Shown in pieces: positions 1-10,444 of a DNA stretch of 26,596 nt. The position numbers were made by a program, and so were the translations under genes. This DNA is from Chara braunii (lineage: Eukaryota > Streptophyta > Charophyceae > Charales > Characeae): positions 2,397,723-2,424,318 of the forward strand of contig BFEA01000189.1 of NCBI GenBank assembly GCA_003427395.1, written 5' to 3'. The notes beneath the pieces are model-generated. The model ran no database searches. It was not told the DNA's origin and worked only from the letters and a program-made list of their open reading frames with translations. The first letter of the stretch is position 1, and every line of letters begins with the position of its first letter.

Positions 1-39
<39 letters not shown>

Positions 40-58
40 ACCAACCAATTAGTCAATC

Positions 59-90
<32 letters not shown>

Positions 91-101
91 ATCAACCAAT
101 T

Positions 102-135
<34 letters not shown>

Positions 136-139
136 CCAA
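1..139. repeat. (TCA)n and (TCAA)n microsatellite
   Basis: Uninterrupted TCA units change to TCAA/CCAA units and back, ending near 139. The TCAA run is followed by a T-rich stretch. The same tetranucleotide (as TGAT or AATC) occurs at 24,685-24,709 and 25,934-26,012, so this may be the edge of another copy of the module described there. No coding potential. Confidence 0.95.
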
Positions 140-304
140 TCTTTTTTTTTTCTTGTTTTTTTCTTTAACCCAGATTTAAAAAAAAAAAAAGGTGTTTTTT
201 TAATTTTTTTTTTTGAATGGAGGGGTACCCCCCGACACCCGACCCCCCCCTCGGCTCATCCACCCCCCAAACCCCCCCCGCAAGGCCACGCACGGGGGGC
301 CTGA
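140..304. repeat. Homopolymer-rich and C/G-rich low-complexity stretch
   Basis: T and A runs (140-215) are followed by C runs and the self-complementary GGGGTACCCC near 223-232. Short ORFs read through here are products of base composition and were not called. Confidence 0.8.
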
Positions 305-400
305 ACTCCGTACGTACGGCCCGTACGGGGGTATAGGGGCCCGTACGTATGGTCGTACGGGATTTTGTACGGCCCGTATACGTACGGGCGTATACACAGG
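305..400. repeat. Cluster of CGTACG-type palindromes
   Basis: CGTAC/GTACG occurs repeatedly within about 95 bases, often as CCCGTACGG or CCCGTACG. Each core is its own reverse complement, so the cluster reads alike on both strands. It is either a degenerate satellite unit or a cluster of palindromic binding sites; the sequence alone does not say which. Confidence 0.7.
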
Positions 401-2116
401 GCCCCACGCCTACTCAAAGGTAGACTGGATAGAGTATGAGAACGAGTCTCGCGTATTTAAAGGGCCGCTGAAGCTAAGAAATGGATGAGGGTATGGGTTG
501 TAATATAGACCTGAGTATATCATGAGGTCATGCGAGGATAGGATCTTACTAGGACTGATTTAACCTTGGTTGTGATATTTGTCCTTTGTTAAGGCATACA
601 CCTTCATCCAGGGGTTTCTTCCTACGATTTAGGATGAGTTGATTGTGTGTTAGAGGCTGAGTTATTTTTAATCATACCACCCCGAGTTGTGAAAGGGTAT
701 GCGCCCATACGTTGTATATAGGAGTTGCTCTAAATAGAGTGGGTCCTGACTTACGTTTTCAGCACGCAATGATCTCGAGAATTAGCGAGTTGTGCTGAGA
801 TATGAGAGAGGAGTATGCACGACGCTTTGATTCGAGGCCGTTGTAAACTTGTGGTTGACTGAGGCATGATGGACTTGTGTTATGGGTGGGATACTTGAAT
901 ATGTCTTGGGTTACTTGGATCCCTCCAAGGTGAGGGGTACGATTACGCCCTATGTGGACCTGCTGTCGTTTAAAGGCCCTGGCCAGGATGGGGGGGCATC
1001 CTTTGTGTGATATTGGTGTCGAGTTGAGTCGAGAGTATTCGACTTTAAGTGTATACAAGTAGTTCGAGACTATGTTTGTTAGCCTGAGTTGGGATGTTAT
1101 ACCCTGAGGGTGTCTGAGTTGGAATGTTGTCTGAGACTATTTCTTTATATATGATGATCACTATCACTCTCACATGTGTGGATTTTATCCCGATAAATGC
1201 TGATTTTGTGTGAATTTTGTGAGAATGAATGGATGGAAACTGTCTACTCTCCGGTATACTCGTGCGATCTGCCCACGGGCGGGTGTTAGGGCCGAATATA
1301 ACGAGAGACAGTGCAGTTCGTTGTGTGACAGAAGTGTGAGAATCCTGAAGGATTTTGGGTGCCTCTGAGACTCGAATACTTACCATGCCGGACGGCGCCA
1401 CCTATCGAGCGCATCGGTCTGGCACCGCACGAGGCAGCGCGGGACCCTCCCGGCCGCGTCACGCAGGAGTTGGTTTAAATCCTTTGTTGCAAAAATATAT
1501 ATGGAGCTTCCGCAAGCCGCTCCGGCCGAGTGCGCCAGCCATGCCTCTCGCGAGCCCCTACGACAGGATAGGGCCTACGCGAGGCACAACTTACCTCCAC
1601 CTTACGGGAGTTGTCACCTTCCTTCGGTGGGCGTATCCCCACCGAGCTACCAGTCCACTGTACGAAAGCTAATCAGTTGCAATCGCAGAGGTGGACCAGC
1701 CGAGGGCGTTTCTCGTTTGCTGTAGCATAGGGGGTACGTGCGGTAATACGCCTCTATCGAACCCGCACGCGACCCGACATCTTGGGGGGCTGAGGTCCCA
1801 AGCGCGGCTCATCGTCGGTCGACTAGGACGCATCCCACACACTACGCGCACACCACTCTACGAACATAAAAATAAAACACACACGCACACACACATCGAA
1901 CAACGAGACGACACTCCTAGTCCCTTCAGTAACCATCCCATAACTATCCGATACGGAAATCGAATAGGCATCGCGCGCGGGACCTGATATAAACCGCGCG
2001 GACTCAGAGCCTACTCATATCGACTCGAAATGCAAACGTACGCAAGCAGTCGCAATGATGACGTACTATGTAGTGCCCATAATCAAGTAGTCCCTCGTGG
2101 ATCCAAGTACCACTTA
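401..2116. other. No gene recognised; scattered stem-loops
   Basis: Open frames here are short, overlapping on both strands and match no family I know. Visible structure: a stem-loop at 759-798 (TCAGCAC pairs with GTGCTGA, with CTCG/CGAG inside), a direct repeat of CTGAGTTGGRATGTT at about 1,085 and 1,113, a small hairpin at 1,341-1,354 (AATCC/GGATT), and an 8 bp perfect hairpin at 1,624-1,645. A short ACAC-rich run lies near 1,877-1,895. Confidence 0.6.
1624..1645. repeat. 8 bp hairpin with 6-base loop
   Basis: TCGGTGGG (1,624-1,631) pairs perfectly with CCCACCGA (1,638-1,645) across the loop CGTATC. It shares the stem length and six-base loop of the hairpins at 2,142, 7,005, 7,175 and 8,995. 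Confidence 0.75.
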
Positions 2117-2169
2117 TGACACTCAAGTGTCAGACTCGAAGTGTCGTGAGGGTCTAATCCCTCACGACA
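2117..2169. repeat. Two adjacent hairpins, the second with an 11 bp perfect stem
   Basis: Hairpin one: TGACACT (2,117-2,123) pairs with AGTGTCA (2,126-2,132). Hairpin two: TGTCGTGAGGG (2,142-2,152) pairs with CCCTCACGACA (2,159-2,169) over the loop TCTAAT. The second begins with TG and ends with CA and could mark the edge of an unidentified mobile element, but I found no partner copy in the window. Confidence 0.8.
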
Positions 2170-3140
2170 TTGCACGACTGAAGGAATAGTTGTGCAGCCG
2201 CCGCGAGACCTCCGACCTTTGGCCTGATCGTCTCGGTAGGCAAGGCAAGTAGGCCCTGCAGGGGGGCAAATTCCTTCCCTGCAGAGCCTAGGGCTTGGGA
2301 TGTCCTGGACAAGGACCTTGAATCCCGGCCCAAGACCAACGTCCGACTATAAAAATCTCTAAAAAGCAAAAGGATAAAAGAGGATCTCTCTTTTTTCTCA
2401 AGCCATGATCTGGCTAACCCTTGCGCACGATCACAATAAGCCGCGCGCATACCCAAGACACATATAAATACATACATAAGGTTTTCTTATATAGGACGAT
2501 CACTTCTCACAGTCAAAGTGGGACTCCTCTCAGCCATATACATATGTAATCGCATGCAGTCACATCCAGAGTCCGAACCACGACAATACCTGCAATCACA
2601 TCAAAGATTCAACAAAAATCCATGCACTACACGGGGTCAGCTTCAACCATTCTCTATGCTCATACCCCTTGCTTTAGCCATACAAACCTCATGTGCAACT
2701 CCCCAAAATAAATACTCAGTACTTTTGTTAAATGGTCATTCAATAAAGTCCGGGTGAAAACACAATGAAACAATTCAAACTACAGGGCCAAAGCCTTTAG
2801 GTTGAGTGACAAGACTGGATTGGAGTTGAATCGTAAACCGACGAATCGACAACCGACCTGTTATCAGTGATAAGAGAAGATGATCCTCGTAGGATCAAGC
2901 TAAAACTAGTCTAAATCCTGAATCAAACGGTCTAGAGGACATGTAACACAAGACAGGTTAAATTTTAGGCTAACCATATAAACCCATGGAGGATAGTCCC
3001 AATATCATGATCCCACTCAAGTATCCTAATAAACTATGCCTAAATTTACCTCTAAGCAGTGTGCAAAGCAAAGGTAGACCCTGGCATAATCTCCCCTATA
3101 CAGAGTGAATCGCCAGAATCGCCACCTGTCAAAATATAAT
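2170..3140. other. No gene recognised
   Basis: The longest open frames are about 80-107 codons and resemble no known family. One short hairpin (TGATCC/GGATCA) sits at 2,881-2,897 just after TTATCA/TGATAA. The rest is A-rich, unpatterned sequence leading into the tandem repeat. Confidence 0.6.
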
Positions 3141-3480
3141 CTAACTCCTTTAAACTAAGAAAATTTCGGCAGCGCTTCCCATAGGAGAAGTGCCTTTTCA
3201 GAATTTATATCAGCCTGAATACAAAAACAGAACTAGTCTTTGACTTTTCAAAGTCCAATTTTGTCTAACCCCCTGATTTAGCAAAAATTTGGGCAGCACT
3301 TCCTTTAGAAAAGGGGACTTTCCAGATTTTTACTAAGCCATATATGAACTTTAGACAAGTTGAACTTTGAAAAGTCAAGAATTGACTAACTCCCTGGATT
3401 TGTAGAAATTCCGACAGCGCTTCCCGTAGAGAGAGTAACTTACCAAAATTTATACAAAGCCACGTATAACAAAAGATCCC
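3141..3480. repeat. Three diverged tandem units of ~122 bp
   Basis: Units start at about 3,141, 3,265 and 3,386 (periods 124 and 121). Each runs CTAACyCC, then AAATTtsGGCAGCrCTTCC, a GTAG/AGAA-like stretch, and TTTAyACnAAGCC. The first two also carry the foldback GACTTTTCAAAGTC or a diverged form of it. The units differ by substitutions and small indels, so the duplication is old. No coding frame is conserved between units. Confidence 0.8.
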
Positions 3481-3746
3481 GGGAAAATGCGAGAATCGAT
3501 CTAAGTAAGAAAAACTTAGCTCAGAAAATGCAGGAATTGAAACTAACTCCTAGGGCTCTAGCACGTGGCGAGCAACTAAAGCAACTACCTGTCAAGCTGA
3601 AACTCAGACGAAGTAGTAACCTCACTCAATCTCATGCAGGCCAAACCACAAAGGTAAGTACTCTCACCATCCCAAGTCAACCTGAACAAACAATAGTTCA
3701 TAATCTTTCAATGATTTAACCCTTTATACCCAGCTTGTATAAGGCA

Positions 3747-4690
3747 TAAGGTCAGGACACCCAAACTTATGGAATGAACCTTACCTTAACCAGGCCTAAA
3801 GTTGGGTCACCCTAACTTATGGAATGAGCCCAATTTGGCCAAGGTATACACAAACACAGGGCAAAACAACTTTCCTCTTCTTTCGGCATATGACTCGACC
3901 ATTCTAGTCGCCCTGAGTTGTTTAAATAGCCAAGTTATATATATCTCTCTGACTTTAATCTTCAAAGCGGGCGTAGGACTGAGCCATTCATCTTAGAAAC
4001 AATGCTCAGTCGGCCCAAAGTTACCCTCAATTATATTCTTAGTTATACTCTCTTCAATTTACGATAAGCTATAGTCAGACCATCCAATCTTATGGAACCC
4101 GTGTCTAACTAGCCTGTTTTTAATAGGATAATAATAGCGTATAGCCAAATTATAACCTTGGGTTCCAGCATGTGCGAGGCTTTGGGCCAGACCCCCTGAA
4201 CTTACAAAAGGATCGAGCTCTCTGCCAGATTCATTTCTCTCTGAACTATCATGTGTGTGGCATTGAGTCAAACCCCCTGAACTTATAGAAGGGTTTGCCC
4301 TTTGCCAAAGATTACTCCCTCAAAATAGAAGCAGGAAGAGACAGAGCCACCTGAACTTACAGAATAGCTCAGCCCCCTCGTACAGAAACAAGGAAACTTA
4401 AAAAAACCCAAGAAATAAGGCAACTCAGGGTACCTAAACTTATAGAGCGCCCTGAGCTCCTAAAAATCAAATACAATGAAGCCCTCACGAATCAGAGCAG
4501 TCAGGGCACCTAAACTTATAGAGAGTCCTGACCCTCCATGCAATTCACAGCACTGGGTCTCCCCAAACTTATGGGGACTTCCCAGCCACCAGAGCAATCA
4601 GACCCCCTAAGCTTATAGAAGGGTCTGACGCTCCACTCACGTCAAAAATAAAACATAGCGCTGAGTCTCCCCAAACTTATGGGGACCTCC
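3747..4690. repeat. Array of about 12 stem-loops with a shared loop and covarying stems
   Basis: At least eleven sites share a loop like CCYYWAACTTATRGRR. The flanking bases differ from site to site but still pair. Stems seen: TAAGGT/ACCTTA (3,747/3,778), TTGGG/CCCAA extended by AAG/TTT with one G-T pair (3,802/3,829), GACTGAGC/GCTCAGTC (3,977/4,004, diverged loop), TAGTCAGAC/GTCTAACTA with one mismatch (4,072/4,103), CAAACCC/GGGTTTG (4,269/4,291), GAGC/GCTC (4,344/4,367), CTCAGGG/CCCTGAG (4,424/4,450), GTCAGG/CCTGAC (4,500/4,527), CTGGG..CCCC/GGGG..CCCAG (4,553/4,573-4,585), TCAGACCC/GGGTCTGA (4,598/4,621) and CCCC/GGGG with GAG/CTC (4,669/4,681). The site near 4,185 is degenerate. Spacing varies from about 45 to 175 bases, so this is not a plain tandem repeat. 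Confidence 0.8.
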
Positions 4691-7004
4691 CATCCTTAAC
4701 GACCAGTCAGCCTTCCCGCAAAACTGCTTCCCATCCTGCCATTTTCCAGATGCAATCTCTCTTAAACAGTCTGCTTTCAGTCAATCAACAAAACCGAAAC
4801 TGAATTTGCATGCACTCCTTTACTTATTCTTGTTTAAGTTCTGAATGTCAAACCAAAGTCAACGTAGGGATGCACGCCATATACTAAGTCAAAACACGAC
4901 AGGCAGTACAGATAGGGGCTACAATCTGGGTTTATAGAGGGAAGGCAATGGTTACCTTTCAGTTCCCTCTCTCCAGAACTCCTCCTGAGTTCCGGCAGAG
5001 CTCCCGCAATCGGTGGGGTGAACCTCCCACAGAGGCCTTAGAATGGATTAGGGGTTGCAATCCCGCCTTCCGCCTTCCTCTCAGAACCAACAGACTAGAC
5101 TTAGATTAAGAAGGGCAAAGAATGAAGTTTGAGTCGCTCAGATACAAGAAGGGTGCTCTCAGACTCGCGCGAGAGGGGCCTAGATTCCTTGACATGCCTG
5201 AGGGCCCCACAATGGCGGCCAAACAAAACGCAGCAACTTGGTCTGACTGGAAGTCAACTGTCAAGGTCAACTCTCTGATGATCTCTCGAACCGCCGCAAT
5301 GACCCCTTCCACAACTACTCTTCCAAGCTGCAGCCGCAGCCCTTCCCCACCGTTCAACCACCAACAACTCCGCGCACACCTTTGCTTCCTGAATTGAAGC
5401 CGCAATCACACAGTCCCAAATAAACGTGCTCATAGTGGCACAACAATCCGCAGCAGGCTCAGCAACTGTCGTGGAAGAAAGCGCAGTTGAAAACGAGCCG
5501 CGGAAGCCCAGCCGTGGATCAGCAAGCCTGGAGCAGCCTGTAGCAGCTGGATTCACACCACTTCAGACGATAGGTCGGCAGCGTATTGGTCAGCAAGCGG
5601 GCTCCCAAGCACCACTGCTTACCTTTAGCCACTTCACCCAATTAATATGGGCTGGGCGCCAGCCTACAGGCAAGTCCATAACCTCGTGGCCAACTCTACT
5701 CCAGCTACTTAGCTCCGCAGGCTAAGCCGTACGCTGACCATAACAAATGGAGCTCCTCCCTCTGCTCGCTCGTCGCTCCTTCGTATGATTAGTGCACAAT
5801 GAGCCAACCAGCGGCTTACCTCCGATCTCTGCCTCGTGTCCCGTGATCACATTAACTCGGTTACCAAGCGGGCCAGCAAGCCCCGCAGACGATGAGGTGA
5901 GTGGTGTGCTGGCCAATAGCCTGGTCCGCACACTTGCGGTTGGCCCCCCCTGTCGCCTCGGTCGCCCAGATGAACGGCTCACCAGCCAGCAGGTGAGTCT
6001 TTATCCCCAGCAACTCTTCAACAAACAGCCACCATTGGCACAATAGTCTCTGCAGCCGCAACGGCCCAACCAATAGGCAAGCCCCCACTTCTCAATCGTC
6101 TCATGCTACCTCCACCGATAGGCTAAATAACCTCGAACGAGTCTTCCGCTGGTATCCAGCCTGCAGGTAGCGTGAGATAAGCACCCTGACTCCGTGGCTG
6201 GCTTCCCTGTTTGGCCGAACGAAATCGAATGACTCTACCGCTGGGACTTGGCCAGGTATACCACAACTCGGCAACGTAGCTCGGCTATCCGTCCATCCCG
6301 CATCGCTAGCTCCCCAAGGTAGGTACTTCTCTTCCCCAACTGCAGGCAGGTCCCTCTTATCCCCCACTTTGCTGCCTCTGCCGACCGAGCAGGCGGCTTA
6401 CTGACCAAATGGTGATCCTTCAGCCCATAGTGGGCTTCATGCCACCCTCACCGATAGCAAGGGAATCGACCGCTAGATCGTGGCCGGGTGCATCCTCTAG
6501 GACAAGCAACGTGCTGGTGAACGGGTAAATCTCTGTCGTCGCAGCTGCCTCATCGCCTCATCGTAGTCTCAGGTATGTATGTCCCATCTCCCTATAACCC
6601 TCTCTGTATGCGCAGTGTGGCTAGCCACACTCTACTTCCCTCGATAGGGTGAACAAAACTGGAATGAACCTTCCACTAGAATATAGACGGATTCATTCCC
6701 CTCTTACCATCCTCTTTTTCCACGCAATGCCTTTCTTTATGCCGCGGAATCAGTCGCTCCAGCCCGGAATCCGCCTCCACTACCGTGGCCGCTCTATCTA
6801 GACACCCCCAAACAGCTTCTCCCCTCGCTCGAATCCATCGAGGGTCGGGCGAGGTACAAGCTTCTTGTGCCCGTTATTTTCCTCCTCCGCCATAACTTCC
6901 CGCAGCCATTTTTTCTCATACCCTCCTATTCTACTTACTCTCTCCTAGATCTAACCTCACTGTCGAGGTCGCCCTACCCCCAAACCTCTGTTTCACATCT
7001 TCGA
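4691..7004. other. No gene recognised
   Basis: Open frames of 75-100 codons overlap on both strands and show no recognisable motif. Between about 5,580 and 6,570 phrases such as AGCGGGCT/AGCGGCTTAC and CAGGTA/CAGGTGAG recur, which may be a very diverged repeat. Some look like 5' splice sites, but no exon frame supports that. A CCCTCG/CGAGGG hairpin lies near 6,822-6,844. From about 6,700 the plus strand becomes pyrimidine-rich. Confidence 0.55.
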
Positions 7005-7438
7005 TTGCCCGATTCCGTTAAGAATCGGGCAAGCTATGCACTCCGTTCGTCCACCATATCCGCCACTTCGCGCAACCATTCCTTCACTAACCTTCTTCCC
7101 TACTAACTTTCGTCTAAAACTAACACTGACATCCAACTGGCCTGGGGTCAAAACCTCGGTATCGCGTCCTCTCTCTCTCGATTCCACTCAGAATCGAGAG
7201 TTATCTGCCTTCTTGACCGTGCTTGACTCACCCTCCCACCATCCCTTTTGCTGCACGTATCCGGCGCGAAACCGCGCCAGGTACATTCCTTCCCGTTTTC
7301 ATTTTCACGCGGTCTTTCTCTTTACTAACTCTAATCCTACCGACATATTACTGAAACTAACCACAAATCTAAGGTCGCCCGCCTCTAATACATTAGGCGC
7401 GACCCTCTATTCGCCCATTTCTGTTAGGAAAACGGGCG
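7005..7438. repeat. Three related hairpins with ATTC...GAAT cores
   Basis: TTGCCCGATTC (7,005-7,015) pairs perfectly with GAATCGGGCAA (7,022-7,032), loop CGTTAA. CTCTCGATTC (7,175-7,184) pairs perfectly with GAATCGAGAG (7,191-7,200), loop CACTCA. CGCCCATTT (7,412-7,420) pairs with AAACGGGCG (7,430-7,438) with one A-C mismatch. The inner part (ATTC/GAAT or TTT/AAA) is shared while the outer stem sequence changes and remains paired. Confidence 0.75.
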
Positions 7439-8994
7439 CAATCACCTTTTCTCCCCTTCGCCATACTCCCTTACGTTGGCCCCGCCATGCCCGACTTTCT
7501 TTCCACCTGTGCACACATCCGCCTCAGCTATCCGCCTTGGTTCAGCCCCCTCCCCCCGACTCCTCTCCTCTCACCCTCTTCGCGTGCTCCAATCCTCGGA
7601 CGCACCCGGTGCAGCTTCGCATCCGGGTTCATCTGGCTCTCTTTCCTTCTGATGCCCTGCTTCTCGCTGCGCTATTCGCTCCGCCCGCTGCTGTCTGCAC
7701 TTCTCGACATGGTCTGCCTCTTCGCTACTCCAACACCGGTCCGCCAGCGCCTTAGTGTGGCGGCCTTCGTCGTTGCTCCGGCCAGCCCGAAGTGATCCTC
7801 GGGAGAAGCTAGTTATAGGATGGTTCACCTGGTGTTTCGACCCTATGCCCGGATGTTGACGACCAGCCTGCTTGGTTAATATTGCCCCCGCCACACTCTC
7901 CTTTGCGCCTCCCTTGTTGTAGCAACCTGCCCCCTGCCTACTTCGCCCGGCCTGAACTCTCTTCAGCCCGACGATGCCCCGCGAATGTTCGCCCATCGGC
8001 CCGCTTTACTCTAGTGGAGTTCACCACCGCCTCTCACCCCCAAGGGGGAACTCCCTCACAGACAGCCGATCACAGAGTCAGAGGCGTGGCCCGCTGCAAA
8101 GGCCCTGGTGGACGGAGCCCTGTGCGGCTCTCGGTGGTAGTAGCAAATATTCAAATGAGAACTTTGAGGACCGACGCGAGGGAAAGTCCCGCGGCATACT
8201 CACACCCAAACCTCACACAGCAGACGGCGGAACCGGGCAATACGCCCGTTAGTTGGCCCTTGCCTCTACCGTAAGCCAGGCCTCCACCAGCTGGCTTGCA
8301 GGTCGAACTAGTTGGCCCCGTCCTTCAAGACAAGCGGGATAAAGGAAATTTCACCAGCATCCCGACCACGCGGAACCCCAACCTCGGGTCTGGTTTTCAA
8401 CAGCTCCACGGTATACCGATTGAACCAGCCCCGCCGGTCTCACCGCGGGTCTCGGAATTGACAATTAATACTTACTGGAAAAAAAAAGAAATAAAATAAA
8501 CAAAACCCAGAAAAAAAATGAAAGAACCCGGGATCGTTGCGTCGGCTACCCATGACGCCGCACCTCCGTAGGCTTCGAAGGATCGCACCTTGCCGTCGGT
8601 ACTTCACGCCCGCCAAACTCCCGCACCTACCGCACGGAGGCCTGGTGCGCTTTCTCTCCCCTGCCCACTCTATTTACCCCATAGACGCCATGCCGTAGTC
8701 GAAGCCGATCTCCACGCACGCGCCCATGTCTCAGCCAAACGTACCGATAAAAGGAATAATACCTTTTAATCCTCGTTTAATCCAGAATAATAATAATAAA
8801 TAAAACAAGGCGACAGACGTCCGCGTCGGCTTTATAATCAACATGAAGGAAATGTAATCACACGCGCCTTAAAACCGCGCGCCCACACACCCTTTATTCT
8901 AGTCAACCATCAGTTGCGTAAACAACAGACACTGCTCCGACTCGCGTGGTATCCTCTAACTTTAAACTTATTTTTGTCACTGGCAAAAACCAGG
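7439..8994. other. No gene recognised; more short inverted repeats
   Basis: Plus-strand frames here are rich in Ser, Pro, Leu and Arg because the sequence is C-rich. A minus-strand frame over 7,571-7,996 is rich in Arg, Glu and Gly but matches nothing I know. Small hairpins: ACCCGG/CCGGGT near 7,607-7,628, CCGCCA/TGGCGG (7,741-7,763), CCCGA/TCGGG near 7,787-7,804 and AAGCCAG/CTGGCTT near 8,274-8,298. A short A-rich patch lies near 8,478-8,520. Confidence 0.55.
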
Positions 8995-9020
8995 GCGGAT
9001 ACCCTTGTAAGGGTATTCGC
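8995..9020. repeat. 10 bp hairpin next to the 5' LTR edge
   Basis: GCGGATACCC (8,995-9,004) pairs with GGGTATTCGC (9,011-9,020) with one mismatch over the loop TTGTAA. It ends 13 bases before the start of the LTR-like repeat and has no counterpart at the 3' repeat, so it belongs to the host flank or an older repeat. Confidence 0.75.
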
Positions 9021-9650
9021 GCCGACACCGCCATCCCCTTGATTACCTCACACTCCGGCAGATCGACACCTCACTCTCATTTCCCCAAAATCCCCTCCCA
9101 TCTTCTCTCTTCTACCAATTCTACGCTGCTCACCTCGCCGTCGTAGTGTACCCGCATCCCACTACTTAGTGTGTCTCTCCATCTTTTTGCCTTCACGTCC
9201 TTCTTTTCAGCACCGCTTGGCAGGGTTACAATGTGTTCGAAGTCTACTGCACGATCACGGGAACTATTCTCGTGTGCGCAGATCACGAGCAATTCCACGC
9301 GGCCCTGTTTCACACCTTTTCAACTCTCTATTCCGACTACCTTGCTTCTCTACCCATGGCAGTCATTGCTTCCCGCGCATACACCGCACCATCAGGTACC
9401 TTGAGCTTCCCGGGACCGTAGCGGGGATGGCGAACTTCTTAACCACACTTCCCAGTGAACATCCTCCACCCCCCGCCTCTGTATTCAGACTTCCTTACCC
9501 TCCTCCCTCGGGACATTAAAAGCGGGTGTGAGAATCACGATGTGTCAGCAGGATGACTTCCACACTCTTATCCTACGGTAATGACGTTTATGATCTCTGT
9601 GAAATGATGAGTCCTTCTTCTTTCTTCTTACTGGCTTTAGAGAGATATGG

Positions 9651-9704
9651 GTGCAAGCGGGAGCTTGCAAAGGATGGAACCCCCTGGGCGTCACATATGT
9701 GACG
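9651..9704. promoter_or_regulatory. Two conserved palindromes in 5' LTR
   Basis: TGCAAGC GGGA GCTTGCA (9,652-9,669) is followed by the perfect 16 bp palindrome CGTCACATATGTGACG (9,689-9,704). Both recur in the 3' LTR at 22,396-22,449. The palindrome contains two inverted TGACG cores, the motif bound by plant TGA-type bZIP factors. A regulatory role is inference. Confidence 0.5.
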
Positions 9705-10437
9705 AGCTCTTTTTGTGATAAGCGTCATCTTCGGCGCAACCGGGATTGGGGGTACATAGAAGGGATCGAGGATAAATTGCATGGCAGTCCTTCGTTCTTG
9801 TTTTTTTTACGTTTTCTTCGTGGTCCCTCGACAAAAGGGAGGCGGCGGTTATGAACTTTAGGGTAGTTAACCCGCGCCTTAGTGAGCGCAGGGGAAAAAT
9901 GTCTGCTATGTCCTTTTTCTTTCTTTACTTTCTTTTTTGATAGGAGTCCGTCTTTTTGGCACAGAAATCGCACGGGAAATTCCTTCGGAATCTTTTTTGA
10001 ATTGGTGGCGGGCCACGCGGGCTCTCAAAATTTCTTTTTGTAATTAGGACCTTAATTAGACTTGGAAATTCGGTACCTTGTAATTTTTGCCTGTAACTGC
10101 ACATCGCTTCCTGCTTGCGCGCGTTTTGCTGCACCTGGGTCTGCGCTCTGTTCCCGCCGCGCCTAAATTCCAATCTCAACTGTAATCTTTTCTTGCTCTT
10201 TCTTTATCTACGCAAATGTAACTGTAATCTTTCCCTTTCTTGATATTCTTTCCCACGTCGCTGCGTGCGCTCTCTCTTCTCTATCTCACTGGCCAGATCG
10301 ATACATGACTGGATCGAAGCGTGGAGTGAGGCTACGTCCCCCACGCCGCAACCTAGCCATGGAGTCGTAGGCACTTCCTCCTTCCTTTCTCCTATTTGTC
10401 TCTTGCAATCCTGGTTATTGCTTGTTGATGCACAAGC

Positions 10438-10444
10438 TATAAAT
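10438..10444 (+). promoter_or_regulatory. Putative TATA box of the 5' LTR
   Basis: TATAAAT in the context CACAAGCTATAAATTC is identical in the 3' LTR at 23,153-23,159. It lies about 1.4 kb into the 2 kb LTR, a plausible U3/R position, which would put transcription start near 10,470. Confidence 0.55.

Noticed and set aside
3747-4690. CRISPR array
   Set aside because: Repeats are not identical, spacing is irregular, and the context is eukaryotic repeat DNA.
2142-4900. A second LTR element starting at the TGTCGTGAGGG hairpin
   Set aside because: TG...CA palindrome ends are suggestive, but no second copy, internal genes or duplication were found in the window.
5980-6580. Series of CAGGTGAGT/CAGGTATGT sites as exon-intron borders
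   Set aside because: No coding frame links them and no consistent acceptor sites follow; more likely chance or a diverged repeat.
7036-7755. Open frame of 239 codons on the plus strand
   Set aside because: Rich in Ser, Pro, Leu and Arg as expected from C-rich DNA. It crosses two of the strong hairpins, has no motif, and competes with open frames on the other strand.
7571-7996. Minus-strand frame of 141 codons rich in Arg/Glu
   Set aside because: Composition looks protein-like in part, but there is no recognisable domain, repeat partner or supporting context; left as unsupported.
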